The notes under the pieces were generated by a model, which did no database searches, had not been told where the DNA came from, and saw nothing but the letters and a program-made list of their open reading frames with translations. A stretch of 35,971 nt of DNA, from positions 1 to 35,971 of the forward strand of contig SHXD01000029.1 of assembly GCA_009693505.1 (NCBI GenBank), read 5' to 3'. The position numbers were made by a program, and so were the translations under genes. This stretch comes from Limnohabitans sp. Lineage in GTDB: Bacteria; Pseudomonadota; Gammaproteobacteria; Burkholderiales; Burkholderiaceae_C. How positions within the stretch are numbered: position 1 is the stretch's first letter; the number at the start of each line of letters is the position of its first letter. Of the stretch, positions 1-8,968 are shown piece after piece.

Positions 1-1811
1 AGACCAATGTGCCTGCGGTAATCGGCCACCTTGAGCTGCTTGATGTCGACGCCATCCAACGCAATGCTGCCTTCAGACAAATCATAAAAACGGCACATCA
101 AGTTGACCAAGGTACTTTTACCCGAGCCGCTGTGCCCCACCAAACCAATCATCTCGCCTGGCTTGATGTCCAAATTCAAATGTTTGATGACTGTACGATT
201 GCCATAGCGGAAACTGGCATCTGTCAAAGTGATGCGCCCTTCCACTTTGGACAAGGCAACAGGGTTGACAGGTTCAGGCACGCTAGAAACATGGTCCAGG
301 ATTTCGAAAATTCGCTTGGCACCAGAAGCTGCTTTTTGCGTGCTAGAAACAATGCGGCTCATGCCGTCGAGGCGCGTGTAAAAGCGGCCGATATAAGCCA
401 AAAATGCCGTCAGTACGCCCACCGTGATTTGGTCTTTAGAAACAAGCCAAATTCCAAAACCCCACACCACCAACAAGCCGACCTCCGTCATCAGGGTCAC
501 CGTGGGAGAAAACAGTGACCAAACGCGATTGAGTCGATCATTGACCGCCAAATTGTGTTTGTTAGCATCCATGAAACGCTGCGCCTCACGGTCTTCTTGG
601 GCAAAAGCCTTGACCACTCGAATGCCTGGAATGGTGTCAGTCAAAACGTTGGTGACCTCAGACCAAACACGGTCAATTTTCTCGAAACCTGTGCGCAATC
701 TTTCACGCACCACGTGAATCAACCAGCCAATGAAGGGCAAGGGCAAAAGTGTGACCAAGGCCAAGGTGGGGTTGATGGAGAACAAAATGACCGCCGTCAT
801 CATGATCATCAAAATATCGGTGGCAAAGTCCAATAAGTGAAGTGAGAGAAAGACGTTGATGCGGTCAGTTTCGCTGCCGATCCGAGCAATCAAATCACCG
901 GTTCGGCGACCCCCAAAGTACTCTAACGATAACTTCAGTAAATGTTGATAAGTGCTCGTTCTTAAATCCGAGCCGATGCGCTCCGATACGAGCGCCAAGA
1001 TGTAAGTTTTGACCCATCCCAAACCCCATGCCACGATGGCAGACGCCAGCAAAGCCAAGAGGTACCAAGCTACCGTTTCCGGCTCGATGTTCTTGCCATT
1101 TTGGTAGGGTATCAGCACATCGTCCATCAAGGGCATGGTGAGGTACGGTGGAACCAAGGTGGCTGCTGTTGACGCCAGTGTCAAAACAAAACCCAGCAGA
1201 AGCTGCCCCCGATAGGGCCGAGCAAAACGCCAGAGTTTGAACAAGGTCCAGGTCGGCGTTGGAGCCTGGTCTTTTTCTAAGCAAACGGCACACTCCTCTT
1301 CAGAGGCATCCACCACATTCTGACAAACAGGGCACAGGCTGTGCAGCATCTGACCGATGCCAGGCTCCGACCACTCTAAATCATTTGAAGGCTGAGAAGC
1401 CAAAGATTGACCCAAGAAAGAGGCGGCCTGAATCTGACCCAGCAGATGGTTTTCAAAGCGAAATCTCCATCTGAGAACGGCCGCTTCTAGCCCCAGCGTG
1501 AAACGCCAGGCCCCCAACCTTTGCCCGCCCTGATAGAGGGCCAAGGTACCCACACCGGCGTGATCGAGCACTCGCAGGGTCAAATCTGGGGCCAATTGCC
1601 AAAAATTCCAACTTTTTTGAGACTCGTCCGAAGAGATGACCCTTTGATCGGTCAAAATAAGCACTGTTTTTTTAAAGCTTAATTCATCATTCAGGTCAAC
1701 CTCTAGCCAAGCTAGAACGTTTTCACCAAGGTGAACTCGAGACAACACGCCCTCCTGCCAAAAAAACGGCAATCCCAACAATTCGATGGGAGGATGGGTA
1801 TTGGGGTTCAT
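1..1811 (-). CDS. ABC transporter, fused permease/ATPase, cyanophycin-locus type (3' end beyond the left edge)
   Basis: Exporter-type half-transporter, expected to work as a homodimer in the inner membrane. Its substrate is unknown. I translated 603 residues from an ATG at 1811. Residues 1-185 form an extension I do not recognise, ending in two CxxC pairs (C160/C163 and C174/C177) like a zinc ribbon. Residues ~190-500 are a hydrophobic ABC transmembrane domain of the multidrug/lipid exporter class. The nucleotide-binding domain begins near 525, with a Walker A motif GHSGSGKST at 559-567. The signature motif, Walker B and the C-terminus lie outside the window. The gene diverges from cphA' across 186 bp. 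A dedicated ABC transporter beside cyanophycin genes is, from memory, a recurrent arrangement in Burkholderiales, sometimes with a DUF1854 protein. Confidence is high for ABC exporter and moderate for any link to cyanophycin. Confidence 0.9.
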   Translation of the reverse strand, partial: MNPNTHPPIELLGLPFFWQEGVLSRVHLGENVLAWLEVDLNDELSFKKTVLILTDQRVISSDESQKSWNFWQLAPDLTLRVLDHAGVGTLALYQGGQRLGAWRFTLGLEAAVLRWRFRFENHLLGQIQAASFLGQSLASQPSNDLEWSEPGIGQMLHSLCPVCQNVVDASEEECAVCLEKDQAPTPTWTLFKLWRFARPYRGQLLLGFVLTLASTAATLVPPYLTMPLMDDVLIPYQNGKNIEPETVAWYLLALLASAIVAWGLGWVKTYILALVSERIGSDLRTSTYQHLLKLSLEYFGGRRTGDLIARIGSETDRINVFLSLHLLDFATDILMIMMTAVILFSINPTLALVTLLPLPFIGWLIHVVRERLRTGFEKIDRVWSEVTNVLTDTIPGIRVVKAFAQEDREAQRFMDANKHNLAVNDRLNRVWSLFSPTVTLMTEVGLLVVWGFGIWLVSKDQITVGVLTAFLAYIGRFYTRLDGMSRIVSSTQKAASGAKRIFEILDHVSSVPEPVNPVALSKVEGRITLTDASFRYGNRTVIKHLNLDIKPGEMIGLVGHSGSGKSTLVNLMCRFYDLSEGSIALDGVDIKQLKVADYRRHIG

Positions 1812-1997
1812 AAAAATTCAAACAACAAGAGTCAACCAGTGTTGGCGGCTAACAAAAACAGTCAAAGAAGCGGCCAGGACACAGCCCATGCACCTTGTTT
1901 ATCAGACGATCCATGCCAGTGCTGCAACTGGCCGGCCATTGTATCTCCGGACACGAAATGCACCGTGCCTTTGCTCAGAATTGTGAAAAGCACGAAA
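1812..1997. promoter_or_regulatory. Divergent intergenic region between the ABC transporter and cphA'
   Basis: These 186 bp separate two divergent starts and must hold promoters for both. I see no convincing -35/-10 pair or long inverted repeat. An open frame continues upstream of cphA' through this region and into the ABC gene, but its translation looks non-coding (Cys/Gln/Asn-rich, not family-like). Confidence 0.4.
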
Positions 1998-4175
1998 ATG
2001 AGTTCTAAAGACATCAAATTTATTCGCATGACCCACCTGAAGGGTCCGAACATTTGGACCTATCGTCCCGTCCTAGAAGCTTGGATCGACATTGGCGATT
2101 TGGAAGACTTCCCCTCCAACACCCTGCCCGGTTTTAACGAGCGACTCCAAGCCTTGCTACCCGGGCTCATTGAGCACCGCTGCAGCGTTGGCCAAAGAGG
2201 CGGCTTTTTGCAAAGGCTCGCCGAGGGCACTTGGCCAGGTCACATCATGGAGCACGTGGCCCTTGAGTTGCAAAACCGAGCCGGCATGCAAACTGGTTTC
2301 GGTAAAGCCCGAGAAGCAGGCCCCAGAGGCATTTACAAAGTGGTCATTCGCACCCGCAATGAAACGGTCAGCCGCGCTGCCCTTCAAGCCGCTCGCGACC
2401 TGGTCATGGCAGCCATTGAAGACCGCCCCTACCCCATCCAACAAGTCATTGCCGATCTCACCCAAATGGTCGATCGCCTTTGCATAGGGCCCAGCACCGC
2501 TTGCATTGTTGACGCTGCCACCGATCGCAATATTCCCTCCATTCGTCTCAACGATGGCAATTTGGTTCAACTCGGTTATGGCGCCAACCAGCGCCGCATT
2601 TGGACAGCGGAAACCGACCAAACCAGCGCCATTGCCGAGAATGTTTCCAAAGACAAAGACCTGACAAAGAGTTTGCTCGCTAACTGTGGTGTTCCTGTGC
2701 CAGAAGGTCGCAATGTCACCTCTCCCGAAGAAGCTTGGCAAGCCGCACAAGAAATTGGCCTGCCTGTTTGCGTCAAGCCAGTCGATGGCAATCATGCGCG
2801 CGGTGTTTCCTTAGAACTCAGAACTCAAGCCGAAGTTGAAGCGGCCTACCATTTGGCCGAGGCCGAAGGCAGTGACGTCTTGGTAGAACGACATATATTG
2901 GGCGATGAGCATCGCTTGCTGGTGGTTGGCGGTAAAGTGGTTGCAGCCAATAAAGGTGAGGCGGCCAGCATCGTGGGTGATGGCCTCCACAGCGTTGCAG
3001 AGCTGATCCAAAGCCAACTCAATTCAGACCCTCGCCGCGGCGAAGAAGAAGATTTTCCGCTCGACACCATTCGTCTCAACGATCACAGCACTGCTACCCT
3101 TGAGCTCAAGCGCCAGGGTCTTACACGCCAAAGTGTCCTTGAAAAAGACCGCCACGTGGTGGTCATGCGCACCGGCAACATGGCCGTCGATGTGACCGAT
3201 TTGGTTCACCCCGATGTGGCCGAATTGGCGGCTCTTGCTGCTCGAATTGTGGGATTGGACATTGCTGGCGTCGATCTGGTCGCACTAGACATTTCCAAAC
3301 CCATGAAGGCGCAAGGCGCAGCCATCGTTGAAGTCAATGCTGGCCCGGGCCTTCTCATGCACTTAAAGCCTGCTACTGGCGAAGCCAGACCCGTAGGCAA
3401 AGCCATTGCCGCACATTTGTTTGCCGAAAATTCTGAGCCTCGCATTCCGGTTGTCGGTCTCATTGGTCAAGAAAACACCACGGGCACCAGCCATCTCATT
3501 GCATGGCTGCTGCACCTGCAAGGACTGCAAACTGGCCTCTCTTCAGCCAAAGGCTTGTTTTTGGGCCAACGTTGCCTGCACCCCCAAAGCGGCATGGAGT
3601 GGGAATCAGCCCAACGCCTGCTGATCAATCGCTCCGTTCAGGCTGCCGTCTTTGAAACCACCGCTAGACATCTTTTGTCAGAGGGCTTGCCGTACGACCG
3701 TTGCCAAGTAGGCGTGATCATGTCCATGCCCAAAGCAGCCGGCCTTGAAGATTTGTACATTCAAAGCGATGAACAAATGCCCAATGTGGTCAGAACGCAA
3801 ATGGACGTTGTGTTGTCTCAAGGCATGGCCGTGCTTAACGCTGAAGATGAGGATGTTGTCAAGCTTGCTCAGTATTGCGATGGTGAAATCACTTATTTCG
3901 CAAGCACTGAGGCGCACCCCCGCATCGTTCAACACCGCAGTGAAAACGGACGTGTGGTTTTCTGGCGCAAAAATCATTTGGTCTTGGCCCAAGGCGCACA
4001 TGAAATCGAAGCCTTGAATCGCCAATTGCCTGCCATTGACAAAGTATTTAAAAACAAGCACCTCAAATGCATGGAAGTCTTAGCAGCCTCTGCCGCCGCA
4101 TGGGCTCTTGGCATTCAAACCGATCTCATTAGAGCTGGTATCAAAAGTTTTGGTCAAAGCCCTGGCGCTCACTAA
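1998..4175 (+). CDS. cphA': Cyanophycin synthetase-like protein CphA' (truncated, degenerate Mur-ligase domain)
   Basis: Predicted 725-residue cytosolic paralogue of cyanophycin synthetase. I chose the ATG at 1998 because family-like sequence (KDIKFIRMTHLKGPNIW) starts there; the frame is open further upstream but overlaps the divergent gene. Order: N-terminal domain ~1-165, ATP-grasp domain ~215-475 (VKPVDGN around K260, E445-V-N447), then a Mur-ligase-like part. Where the paralogue has P-loop GTNGKTTT, this protein reads GQENTTGTS (490-498), without the Walker lysine. It also ends where the Mur C-terminal lobe should begin. In the ATP-grasp motif the Arg of PGLRMH is Leu (L453). Adjacent cphA'/cphA pairs are known in Cupriavidus/Ralstonia, and the shortened cyanobacterial CphA2 polymerises beta-Asp-Arg dipeptides. 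Whether this protein does the same or only partners CphA is open. cphA follows after 67 bp. Confidence 0.93.
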   Translation: MSSKDIKFIRMTHLKGPNIWTYRPVLEAWIDIGDLEDFPSNTLPGFNERLQALLPGLIEHRCSVGQRGGFLQRLAEGTWPGHIMEHVALELQNRAGMQTGFGKAREAGPRGIYKVVIRTRNETVSRAALQAARDLVMAAIEDRPYPIQQVIADLTQMVDRLCIGPSTACIVDAATDRNIPSIRLNDGNLVQLGYGANQRRIWTAETDQTSAIAENVSKDKDLTKSLLANCGVPVPEGRNVTSPEEAWQAAQEIGLPVCVKPVDGNHARGVSLELRTQAEVEAAYHLAEAEGSDVLVERHILGDEHRLLVVGGKVVAANKGEAASIVGDGLHSVAELIQSQLNSDPRRGEEEDFPLDTIRLNDHSTATLELKRQGLTRQSVLEKDRHVVVMRTGNMAVDVTDLVHPDVAELAALAARIVGLDIAGVDLVALDISKPMKAQGAAIVEVNAGPGLLMHLKPATGEARPVGKAIAAHLFAENSEPRIPVVGLIGQENTTGTSHLIAWLLHLQGLQTGLSSAKGLFLGQRCLHPQSGMEWESAQRLLINRSVQAAVFETTARHLLSEGLPYDRCQVGVIMSMPKAAGLEDLYIQSDEQMPNVVRTQMDVVLSQGMAVLNAEDEDVVKLAQYCDGEITYFASTEAHPRIVQHRSENGRVVFWRKNHLVLAQGAHEIEALNRQLPAIDKVFKNKHLKCMEVLAASAAAWALGIQTDLIRAGIKSFGQSPGAH

Positions 4176-4242
4176 GCCATCGCTGACTGTCAATTCGTTC
4201 AACGCCAGACTGCAAGACGCGCTTCAATCAGGACAAAGTTTC

Positions 4243-6828
4243 ATGGAAGTTTCAAGAATTCGAGCTTTGCGGGGGCCCAATTTATGGAGCCGTCAAACCA
4301 GCATCGAAGCCATTGTGAGTTGCGAGCCTCAAGAGCGGGAGATGATGCCTGGCAATGAGTTTGAAAAGCAACTGAGAAGAATTTTTCCGGCGGTGGGACC
4401 GCTGGAAGGTTCACGCCCTGGTCAACCCGCCAGCATGGCCCATGCACTGGAAAAAATCACACTCAGTCTGCAAAACCAAGCGGGTTGCCCCATCACATTC
4501 AGCCGCACAACGACCACCGAAGAAGAAGGCGTCTACCAAGTCGTTGTTCAATACACAGAAGAAGATGTTGGTAGATTGGCTCTCGCTTGGGCTGAAAAAC
4601 TTTGTCTGGCAGTGAACGCCCAAACGGCCTTCGATTTAAACCAAGCCCTTACTGAGTTGCGCGATTTGGATGAAGATGTCCGCCTCGGACCTTCCACGGG
4701 TTCCATTGTCGATGCTGCGGTTCTTAAAGGCATCCCCTACCGTCGCCTCACTAAAGGCAGCATGGTGCAATTTGGTTGGGGTAGCAAACAACGTCGCATT
4801 CAAGCTGCCGAAACAGACACAACCAGTGCCATTGCCGAATCCATTGCACAGGATAAAGATCTCACCAAGTCCTTGTTGTTGGCGGCAGGCGTGCCAGTGC
4901 CCGTAGGACGGCCCGCCAAGAATTTAGAAGAAGCTTGGCAAATTGCACTCAGCATTGGGCTTCCTATTGTGGTAAAGCCTCAAGATGGCAACCAAGGCAA
5001 GGGTGTCACGGTCAACATTGTTGAGCGCGAACTGTTCAACCAAGCCTACGAAACGGCTGCTTGCTATGGCGAAGTTTTGGTAGAAAAATTCTTGCCCGGC
5101 AGTGACTACCGCTTGCTGGTCGTAGGCAATAAACTGGTTGCGGCTGCCAGACGTGAACCACCCCTGGTCGTTGGCGATGGCATCCATACCGTCAAAGAGC
5201 TGGTCGACAAAGTCAACGCTGACCCGCGCCGTGGTGATGGCCACTCCACTTCGCTAACCAAAATCCAGTTCGATGTCATTGCCATCGGCTGCTTGAAGTT
5301 ACAAGATCTAGAGCCCAATTCTGTCGCTGAAAAAGGTCGACGCGTCATTTTGCGCAACAACGCCAACTTGTCCACTGGCGGCACAGCCACCGATGTCACA
5401 GACGATGTCCATGCAGAAGTGGCTGCGCGCGTGGTGGTCGCAGCACAAATGGTGGGCGTTGACATTTGTGGTGTAGATGTCATTTGCGAATCGGTTCTCA
5501 AGCCCCTCGAAGAACAAAATGGTGGCATTGTGGAAGTCAATGCTGCGCCTGGCTTGCGCATGCACATCAGTCCATCATTTGGCAAGGGTCGAAATGTTGG
5601 CAAGGCCATCATTGACTACATGTACCCCAACGGGGACAACGGCCGTATTCCTGTCATTGCAGTCACCGGCACCAATGGCAAAACCACCACAGTGCGACTG
5701 ACAGCCCATCTCCTTAAAGCCAACCAACTGCGCGTGGGTATGACCAACACCGACGGTGTGTATGTCAATGGCCGCCAAATTGACGATGGCGATTGCAGTG
5801 GCCCGCGCAGTGCGCGCAATGTATTGATGCACCCCGATGTCGATGCTGCTGTGTTTGAAACAGCTCGAGGTGGCTTGCTGCGCGAAGGATTGGCCTTTGA
5901 TCGTTGCCAAGTTGCAATCGTTACCAACATCGGCTCTGGTGATCACCTAGGCCTGAACTACATCACCACGGTAGAAGATTTATCGGTCTTAAAACGTGTT
6001 GTTGTGTTGAATGTTGCAAGCGACGGCATGGCCGTCTTGAATGCAACTGACCCACAGGTGGCCATGATGGCCAGAATGTGTCCCGGTGATGTCACGTTCT
6101 TTGCGCTTGACGCACACCACCCTGTTTTAGCCACTCACCGCGCTCAAGGTAAGCGAGTGGTCTATACAGAAAATGGCAGCATTGTGGCGCAACAAGGCAA
6201 GAAGTACTTTCGTATCCCACTAAGTGATGTGCCACTAACTCGCCAAGGACAAATTGGCTTCCAAACTGAAAATGTCATGGCGGCAGTGGCTGCCGCTTGG
6301 GCCCTCAATGTGCCATGGGACATCATTGCACAAGGACTTTCAACATTCATCAGTGACATTCAAGGCGTGCCGGGTCGATTCAATGTGTTTGATTACAAGG
6401 GTGCCACTTTGATTGCCGACTACGGCCACAACCCCGATGCCATTCAAGCTTTGGTTCAAGCGGTTGACAACATGCCCGCACAAAAGCGGGTGGTGGTCAT
6501 CAGTGGGGCGGGCGATCGACGCGATCAAGACATTCGCGAACAAACTCAAATTTTGGGCACAGCCTTTGACGAATTCATTTTGTACCAAGATGCTTGCCAA
6601 CGCGGCCGCACCGATGGCGAAGTGATTCAATTGCTTCGCGATGGCCTCAATGGCGCAGTCAGAACCCAGTATGTTCAAGACATTCAAGGTGAGTTCAATG
6701 CCATTGACACGGCACTGACTCGCCTGTCTGAAGGCGACTTATGCCTGATCTTGATTGACCAGGTTGAAGCTGCACTGGCCTACATCCAAGGCAAGGTGAA
6801 CGAAAGTCACGTGGCTTCAGCCAAGTAA
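4243..6828 (+). CDS. cphA: Cyanophycin synthetase
   Basis: Makes cyanophycin (multi-L-arginyl-poly-L-aspartate), a nitrogen and carbon storage polymer, from Asp and Arg at the cost of ATP. Predicted 861 residues from the ATG at 4243, which has AGGA about 9 nt upstream; the frame continues upstream into the end of cphA', but the family start fits MEVSRIRALRGPN. Order: N-terminal domain ~1-160; ATP-grasp ~200-470 with VKPQDGNQGKG and EVNAAPGLRMH (E431-H441); Mur ligase ~470-861 with intact P-loop GTNGKTTT (476-483, K480), then ADYGHNPDA (Y727-P731) and GAGDRRDQD (G757 onward) in the C-terminal lobe. All expected motifs are present, so this is probably the polymerising enzyme. It is probably co-transcribed with cphA'. 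Its 3' end overlaps the convergent acyltransferase gene by 12 bp. No cyanophycinase gene lies in the window. Confidence 0.97.
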   Translation: MEVSRIRALRGPNLWSRQTSIEAIVSCEPQEREMMPGNEFEKQLRRIFPAVGPLEGSRPGQPASMAHALEKITLSLQNQAGCPITFSRTTTTEEEGVYQVVVQYTEEDVGRLALAWAEKLCLAVNAQTAFDLNQALTELRDLDEDVRLGPSTGSIVDAAVLKGIPYRRLTKGSMVQFGWGSKQRRIQAAETDTTSAIAESIAQDKDLTKSLLLAAGVPVPVGRPAKNLEEAWQIALSIGLPIVVKPQDGNQGKGVTVNIVERELFNQAYETAACYGEVLVEKFLPGSDYRLLVVGNKLVAAARREPPLVVGDGIHTVKELVDKVNADPRRGDGHSTSLTKIQFDVIAIGCLKLQDLEPNSVAEKGRRVILRNNANLSTGGTATDVTDDVHAEVAARVVVAAQMVGVDICGVDVICESVLKPLEEQNGGIVEVNAAPGLRMHISPSFGKGRNVGKAIIDYMYPNGDNGRIPVIAVTGTNGKTTTVRLTAHLLKANQLRVGMTNTDGVYVNGRQIDDGDCSGPRSARNVLMHPDVDAAVFETARGGLLREGLAFDRCQVAIVTNIGSGDHLGLNYITTVEDLSVLKRVVVLNVASDGMAVLNATDPQVAMMARMCPGDVTFFALDAHHPVLATHRAQGKRVVYTENGSIVAQQGKKYFRIPLSDVPLTRQGQIGFQTENVMAAVAAAWALNVPWDIIAQGLSTFISDIQGVPGRFNVFDYKGATLIADYGHNPDAIQALVQAVDNMPAQKRVVVISGAGDRRDQDIREQTQILGTAFDEFILYQDACQRGRTDGEVIQLLRDGLNGAVRTQYVQDIQGEFNAIDTALTRLSEGDLCLILIDQVEAALAYIQGKVNESHVASAK

Positions 6829-7932
6829 CATGACGCAAGAGCTGGTTGCCATCAAAGTGGCAGCCCACTGCAAGCATCGCTTCCAGGTCGGCTTTGGCGT
6901 TTCAATGGCATGGTGAATCAATCGCCCCATCCAAACCGACAGTCCGAATGAAACCCCTAAGCCCACGACATTGGCAGATTTATTTTCAGCCCAAAAATTA
7001 AAAACTACTGCACTCACCAACAAACTGACGCTGAAGTGAATGAGGAAAATGGCATAAGAAGCGTTTGACAATTCGCGAATCCATTTCCATTTGAGGCATG
7101 GAATGGCATTGCATTCATTTGCTTCATACCAACACAACAATAGCGCTGTCGCAACGGCCACCATCAGCCTGGCTCTAGGGTTGTATGCTGATGCCATAGT
7201 ACCTACAGTTAAGATTAACAGGCCTAAAGTTCGCACACTGATTTTGATGCCTGCGTAGCGCCACGATCCAACGCACAAGCCCAAGCCATAAGCACCGAAG
7301 AAATAAGCACCCCAAATGTCACCCAGTGGGTTCAAGTTCCACACAAACAATGAACACAAGGTCAGAACTAACCAAAAGCCAAATGCCTTGCGAATGACAG
7401 AACCACGGCCTGAAATACCTTGCCATGCCTGAGCAAGCGAAGCACAAGCCATCGCCATAGCAAAAAGTTGAAAATCTATTGCAACATACCAAATGCCAGC
7501 CGAAAAAGCTTCCAAATCAAGAATATCTTGGAGTAAGAAAATGTGCGCAGCAACTTGAATGAAGACCGGCGAATTTGAAAGCGACGAATGATCAAAGTAA
7601 GGACGAACAAGCGCTGTGATTGCAACGGCTACACTCAAGGCAACAAACAAAGGGATGGTCAATCTTTGATAGCGGAACAACAATCTTGGAAATAAATCAA
7701 ATGCAGATTTTGGGACTGCACTGGCCCAAGACTTGGCATTCAAGTACCCGCCTACAACCAAGAAAATTTGCACTGCCATCAGTGCGTAATCAAGTAGAAA
7801 CGTTTCAAGCAGCGGAATCCACTCTGCCACCACATTGGCCATGGGGCTGTAAAACACCAGGTGGTGCCACACAATGAGGACGCAGGCGCAAGCCTTTAAT
7901 AGGTCAATGACCTCTGAGCGTTCAGAGTTCAA
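6817..7932 (-). CDS. Acyltransferase 3 family membrane protein
   Basis: Predicted 371-residue multi-pass inner-membrane protein of the acyltransferase 3 family (OafA/YrhL/NodX type), which O-acylates sugars of lipopolysaccharide, exopolysaccharide or other surface glycans. The N-terminus shows the family signature LLKACACVLIVWHHLVFY, with the conserved His pair near residues 23-24, followed by about ten hydrophobic segments. No periplasmic SGNH domain is attached. The best start is the TTG at 7932, with AAGAG 8 nt upstream. This TTG lies in the loop of a perfect 10-bp hairpin at 7916-7943. The gene starts 17 bp after the nitronate monooxygenase stop and is probably its operon partner. By eye its sequence is more AT-rich than cphA. 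The acceptor substrate is unknown and no glycan cluster is nearby. Confidence 0.85.
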   Translation of the reverse strand: MNSERSEVIDLLKACACVLIVWHHLVFYSPMANVVAEWIPLLETFLLDYALMAVQIFLVVGGYLNAKSWASAVPKSAFDLFPRLLFRYQRLTIPLFVALSVAVAITALVRPYFDHSSLSNSPVFIQVAAHIFLLQDILDLEAFSAGIWYVAIDFQLFAMAMACASLAQAWQGISGRGSVIRKAFGFWLVLTLCSLFVWNLNPLGDIWGAYFFGAYGLGLCVGSWRYAGIKISVRTLGLLILTVGTMASAYNPRARLMVAVATALLLCWYEANECNAIPCLKWKWIRELSNASYAIFLIHFSVSLLVSAVVFNFWAENKSANVVGLGVSFGLSVWMGRLIHHAIETPKPTWKRCLQWAATLMATSSCVMLLG

Positions 7933-7943
7933 CCTGAACGCTC
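7916..7943 (-). promoter_or_regulatory. Perfect hairpin enclosing the acyltransferase start codon
   Basis: Two perfectly complementary 10-base arms, GAGCGTTCAG (7916-7925) and CTGAACGCTC (7934-7943), flank an 8-base loop (7926-7933). The loop contains the TTG start codon (7930-7932, read on the minus strand). No T-run follows on either strand, so this is not a normal intrinsic terminator. It may limit ribosome access to the acyltransferase in a message shared with the upstream flavoprotein gene. Confidence 0.55.
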
Positions 7944-7949
7944 TTGAAA

Positions 7950-8903
7950 TTAGAGTACCAAGCGAGCACGGGCTGCAGCGTACTGCTGCTTCAATTTAGC
8001 AACGAAATCAGCGGTACTGGCCACAGCATCAACGGCACCAATACCCTGACCACAACCCCAAATATCTTTCCAAGCTTTTTTGGCATCGCCGCCGAAGTTC
8101 ATGGTGGAGGGGTCAGACACTGGCAAGTTGGCGGGATCAAGGCCTGCAGATTTGATGGAAGGCGCCAAGTAGTTGCCATGCACACCTGTGAACAAATTGC
8201 TATAAACAATGTCGTCTGAGTTGCAATCAACGATGGCCTGCTTGTAGGCGTCGGCAGCACGCGCCTCATGGGTGGCAATGAATGCCGAGCCAATGTAGGC
8301 AAAGTCTGCACCCATGGCTTGCGCCGCCAAAACAGCATCGCCACTGGCAATGGAGCCAGACAATGCCACGGGGCCATCAAACCATTGACGAATTTCTTGG
8401 ATCAATGCAAAGGGGCTCTTTTCGCCAGCATGTCCACCAGCGCCAGCGGCCACTGCAATCAAGCCATCAGCTCCTTTTTCAATGGCCTTGTGTGCAAATT
8501 TGTTGTTGATGATGTCATGCAGTACCACACCCCCATAACTGTGAGCTGCTTGGTTAATGTCTTCGCGCGCACCCAATGACGTGATGATGATCGGCACCTT
8601 GTATTTCACGCACATGGCCATGTCGTGCTCAAGCCGATCATTGCTTTTGTGAACAATTTGATTGATGGCATAGGGCGCGGCAGGATTGTCTGGATTGGCT
8701 TTGTTGTATGCGGCCAATGTTTCGGTAATTTCGATCAGCCATTCTTCTAGTTGTTCTGCGGGTCGCGCATTGAGTGCCGGCATGGACCCCACAACACCCG
8801 CCTTGCATTGCTCAATCACCATTTTGGGATTGCTGATAATGAACAAAGGTGAGGCAATGACCGGAAAAGGTAAATTGGCCAAAGCAGCGGGAAGTTTCGA
8901 CAT
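7950..8903 (-). CDS. Nitronate monooxygenase-like NAD(P)H/FMN flavoprotein
   Basis: Predicted 317-residue FMN-dependent TIM-barrel protein of the nitronate monooxygenase (2-nitropropane dioxygenase) family. Members oxidise alkyl nitronates such as propionate-3-nitronate; some relatives act instead as NADH:quinone reductases or enoyl reductases. Visible motifs are VVGSMPALNARP near 37-48, AGAGGHAG at 153-160 with the likely catalytic H158, and the phosphate-binding GADFAYIGSAFIATHEA. The ATG at 8903 has AGGAGA 6 nt upstream. It lies downstream of the acyl-CoA dehydrogenase on the same strand (65-bp gap) and 17 bp before the acyltransferase. The substrate cannot be read from sequence, but the family call is strong. 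Confidence 0.92.
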   Translation of the reverse strand: MSKLPAALANLPFPVIASPLFIISNPKMVIEQCKAGVVGSMPALNARPAEQLEEWLIEITETLAAYNKANPDNPAAPYAINQIVHKSNDRLEHDMAMCVKYKVPIIITSLGAREDINQAAHSYGGVVLHDIINNKFAHKAIEKGADGLIAVAAGAGGHAGEKSPFALIQEIRQWFDGPVALSGSIASGDAVLAAQAMGADFAYIGSAFIATHEARAADAYKQAIVDCNSDDIVYSNLFTGVHGNYLAPSIKSAGLDPANLPVSDPSTMNFGGDAKKAWKDIWGCGQGIGAVDAVASTADFVAKLKQQYAAARARLVL

Positions 8904-8968
8904 GGGTTCTCCTGTAATTTTGAAATGTATTTGATTGCGTTGTTTGAATGCGGTAGACGCTAACTATT

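Noticed and set aside
1731..1997. In-frame 89-residue extension upstream of the cphA' start.
   Set aside because: It overlaps the divergent ABC transporter start, has no family-like sequence, and the conserved N-terminus begins just after 1998.
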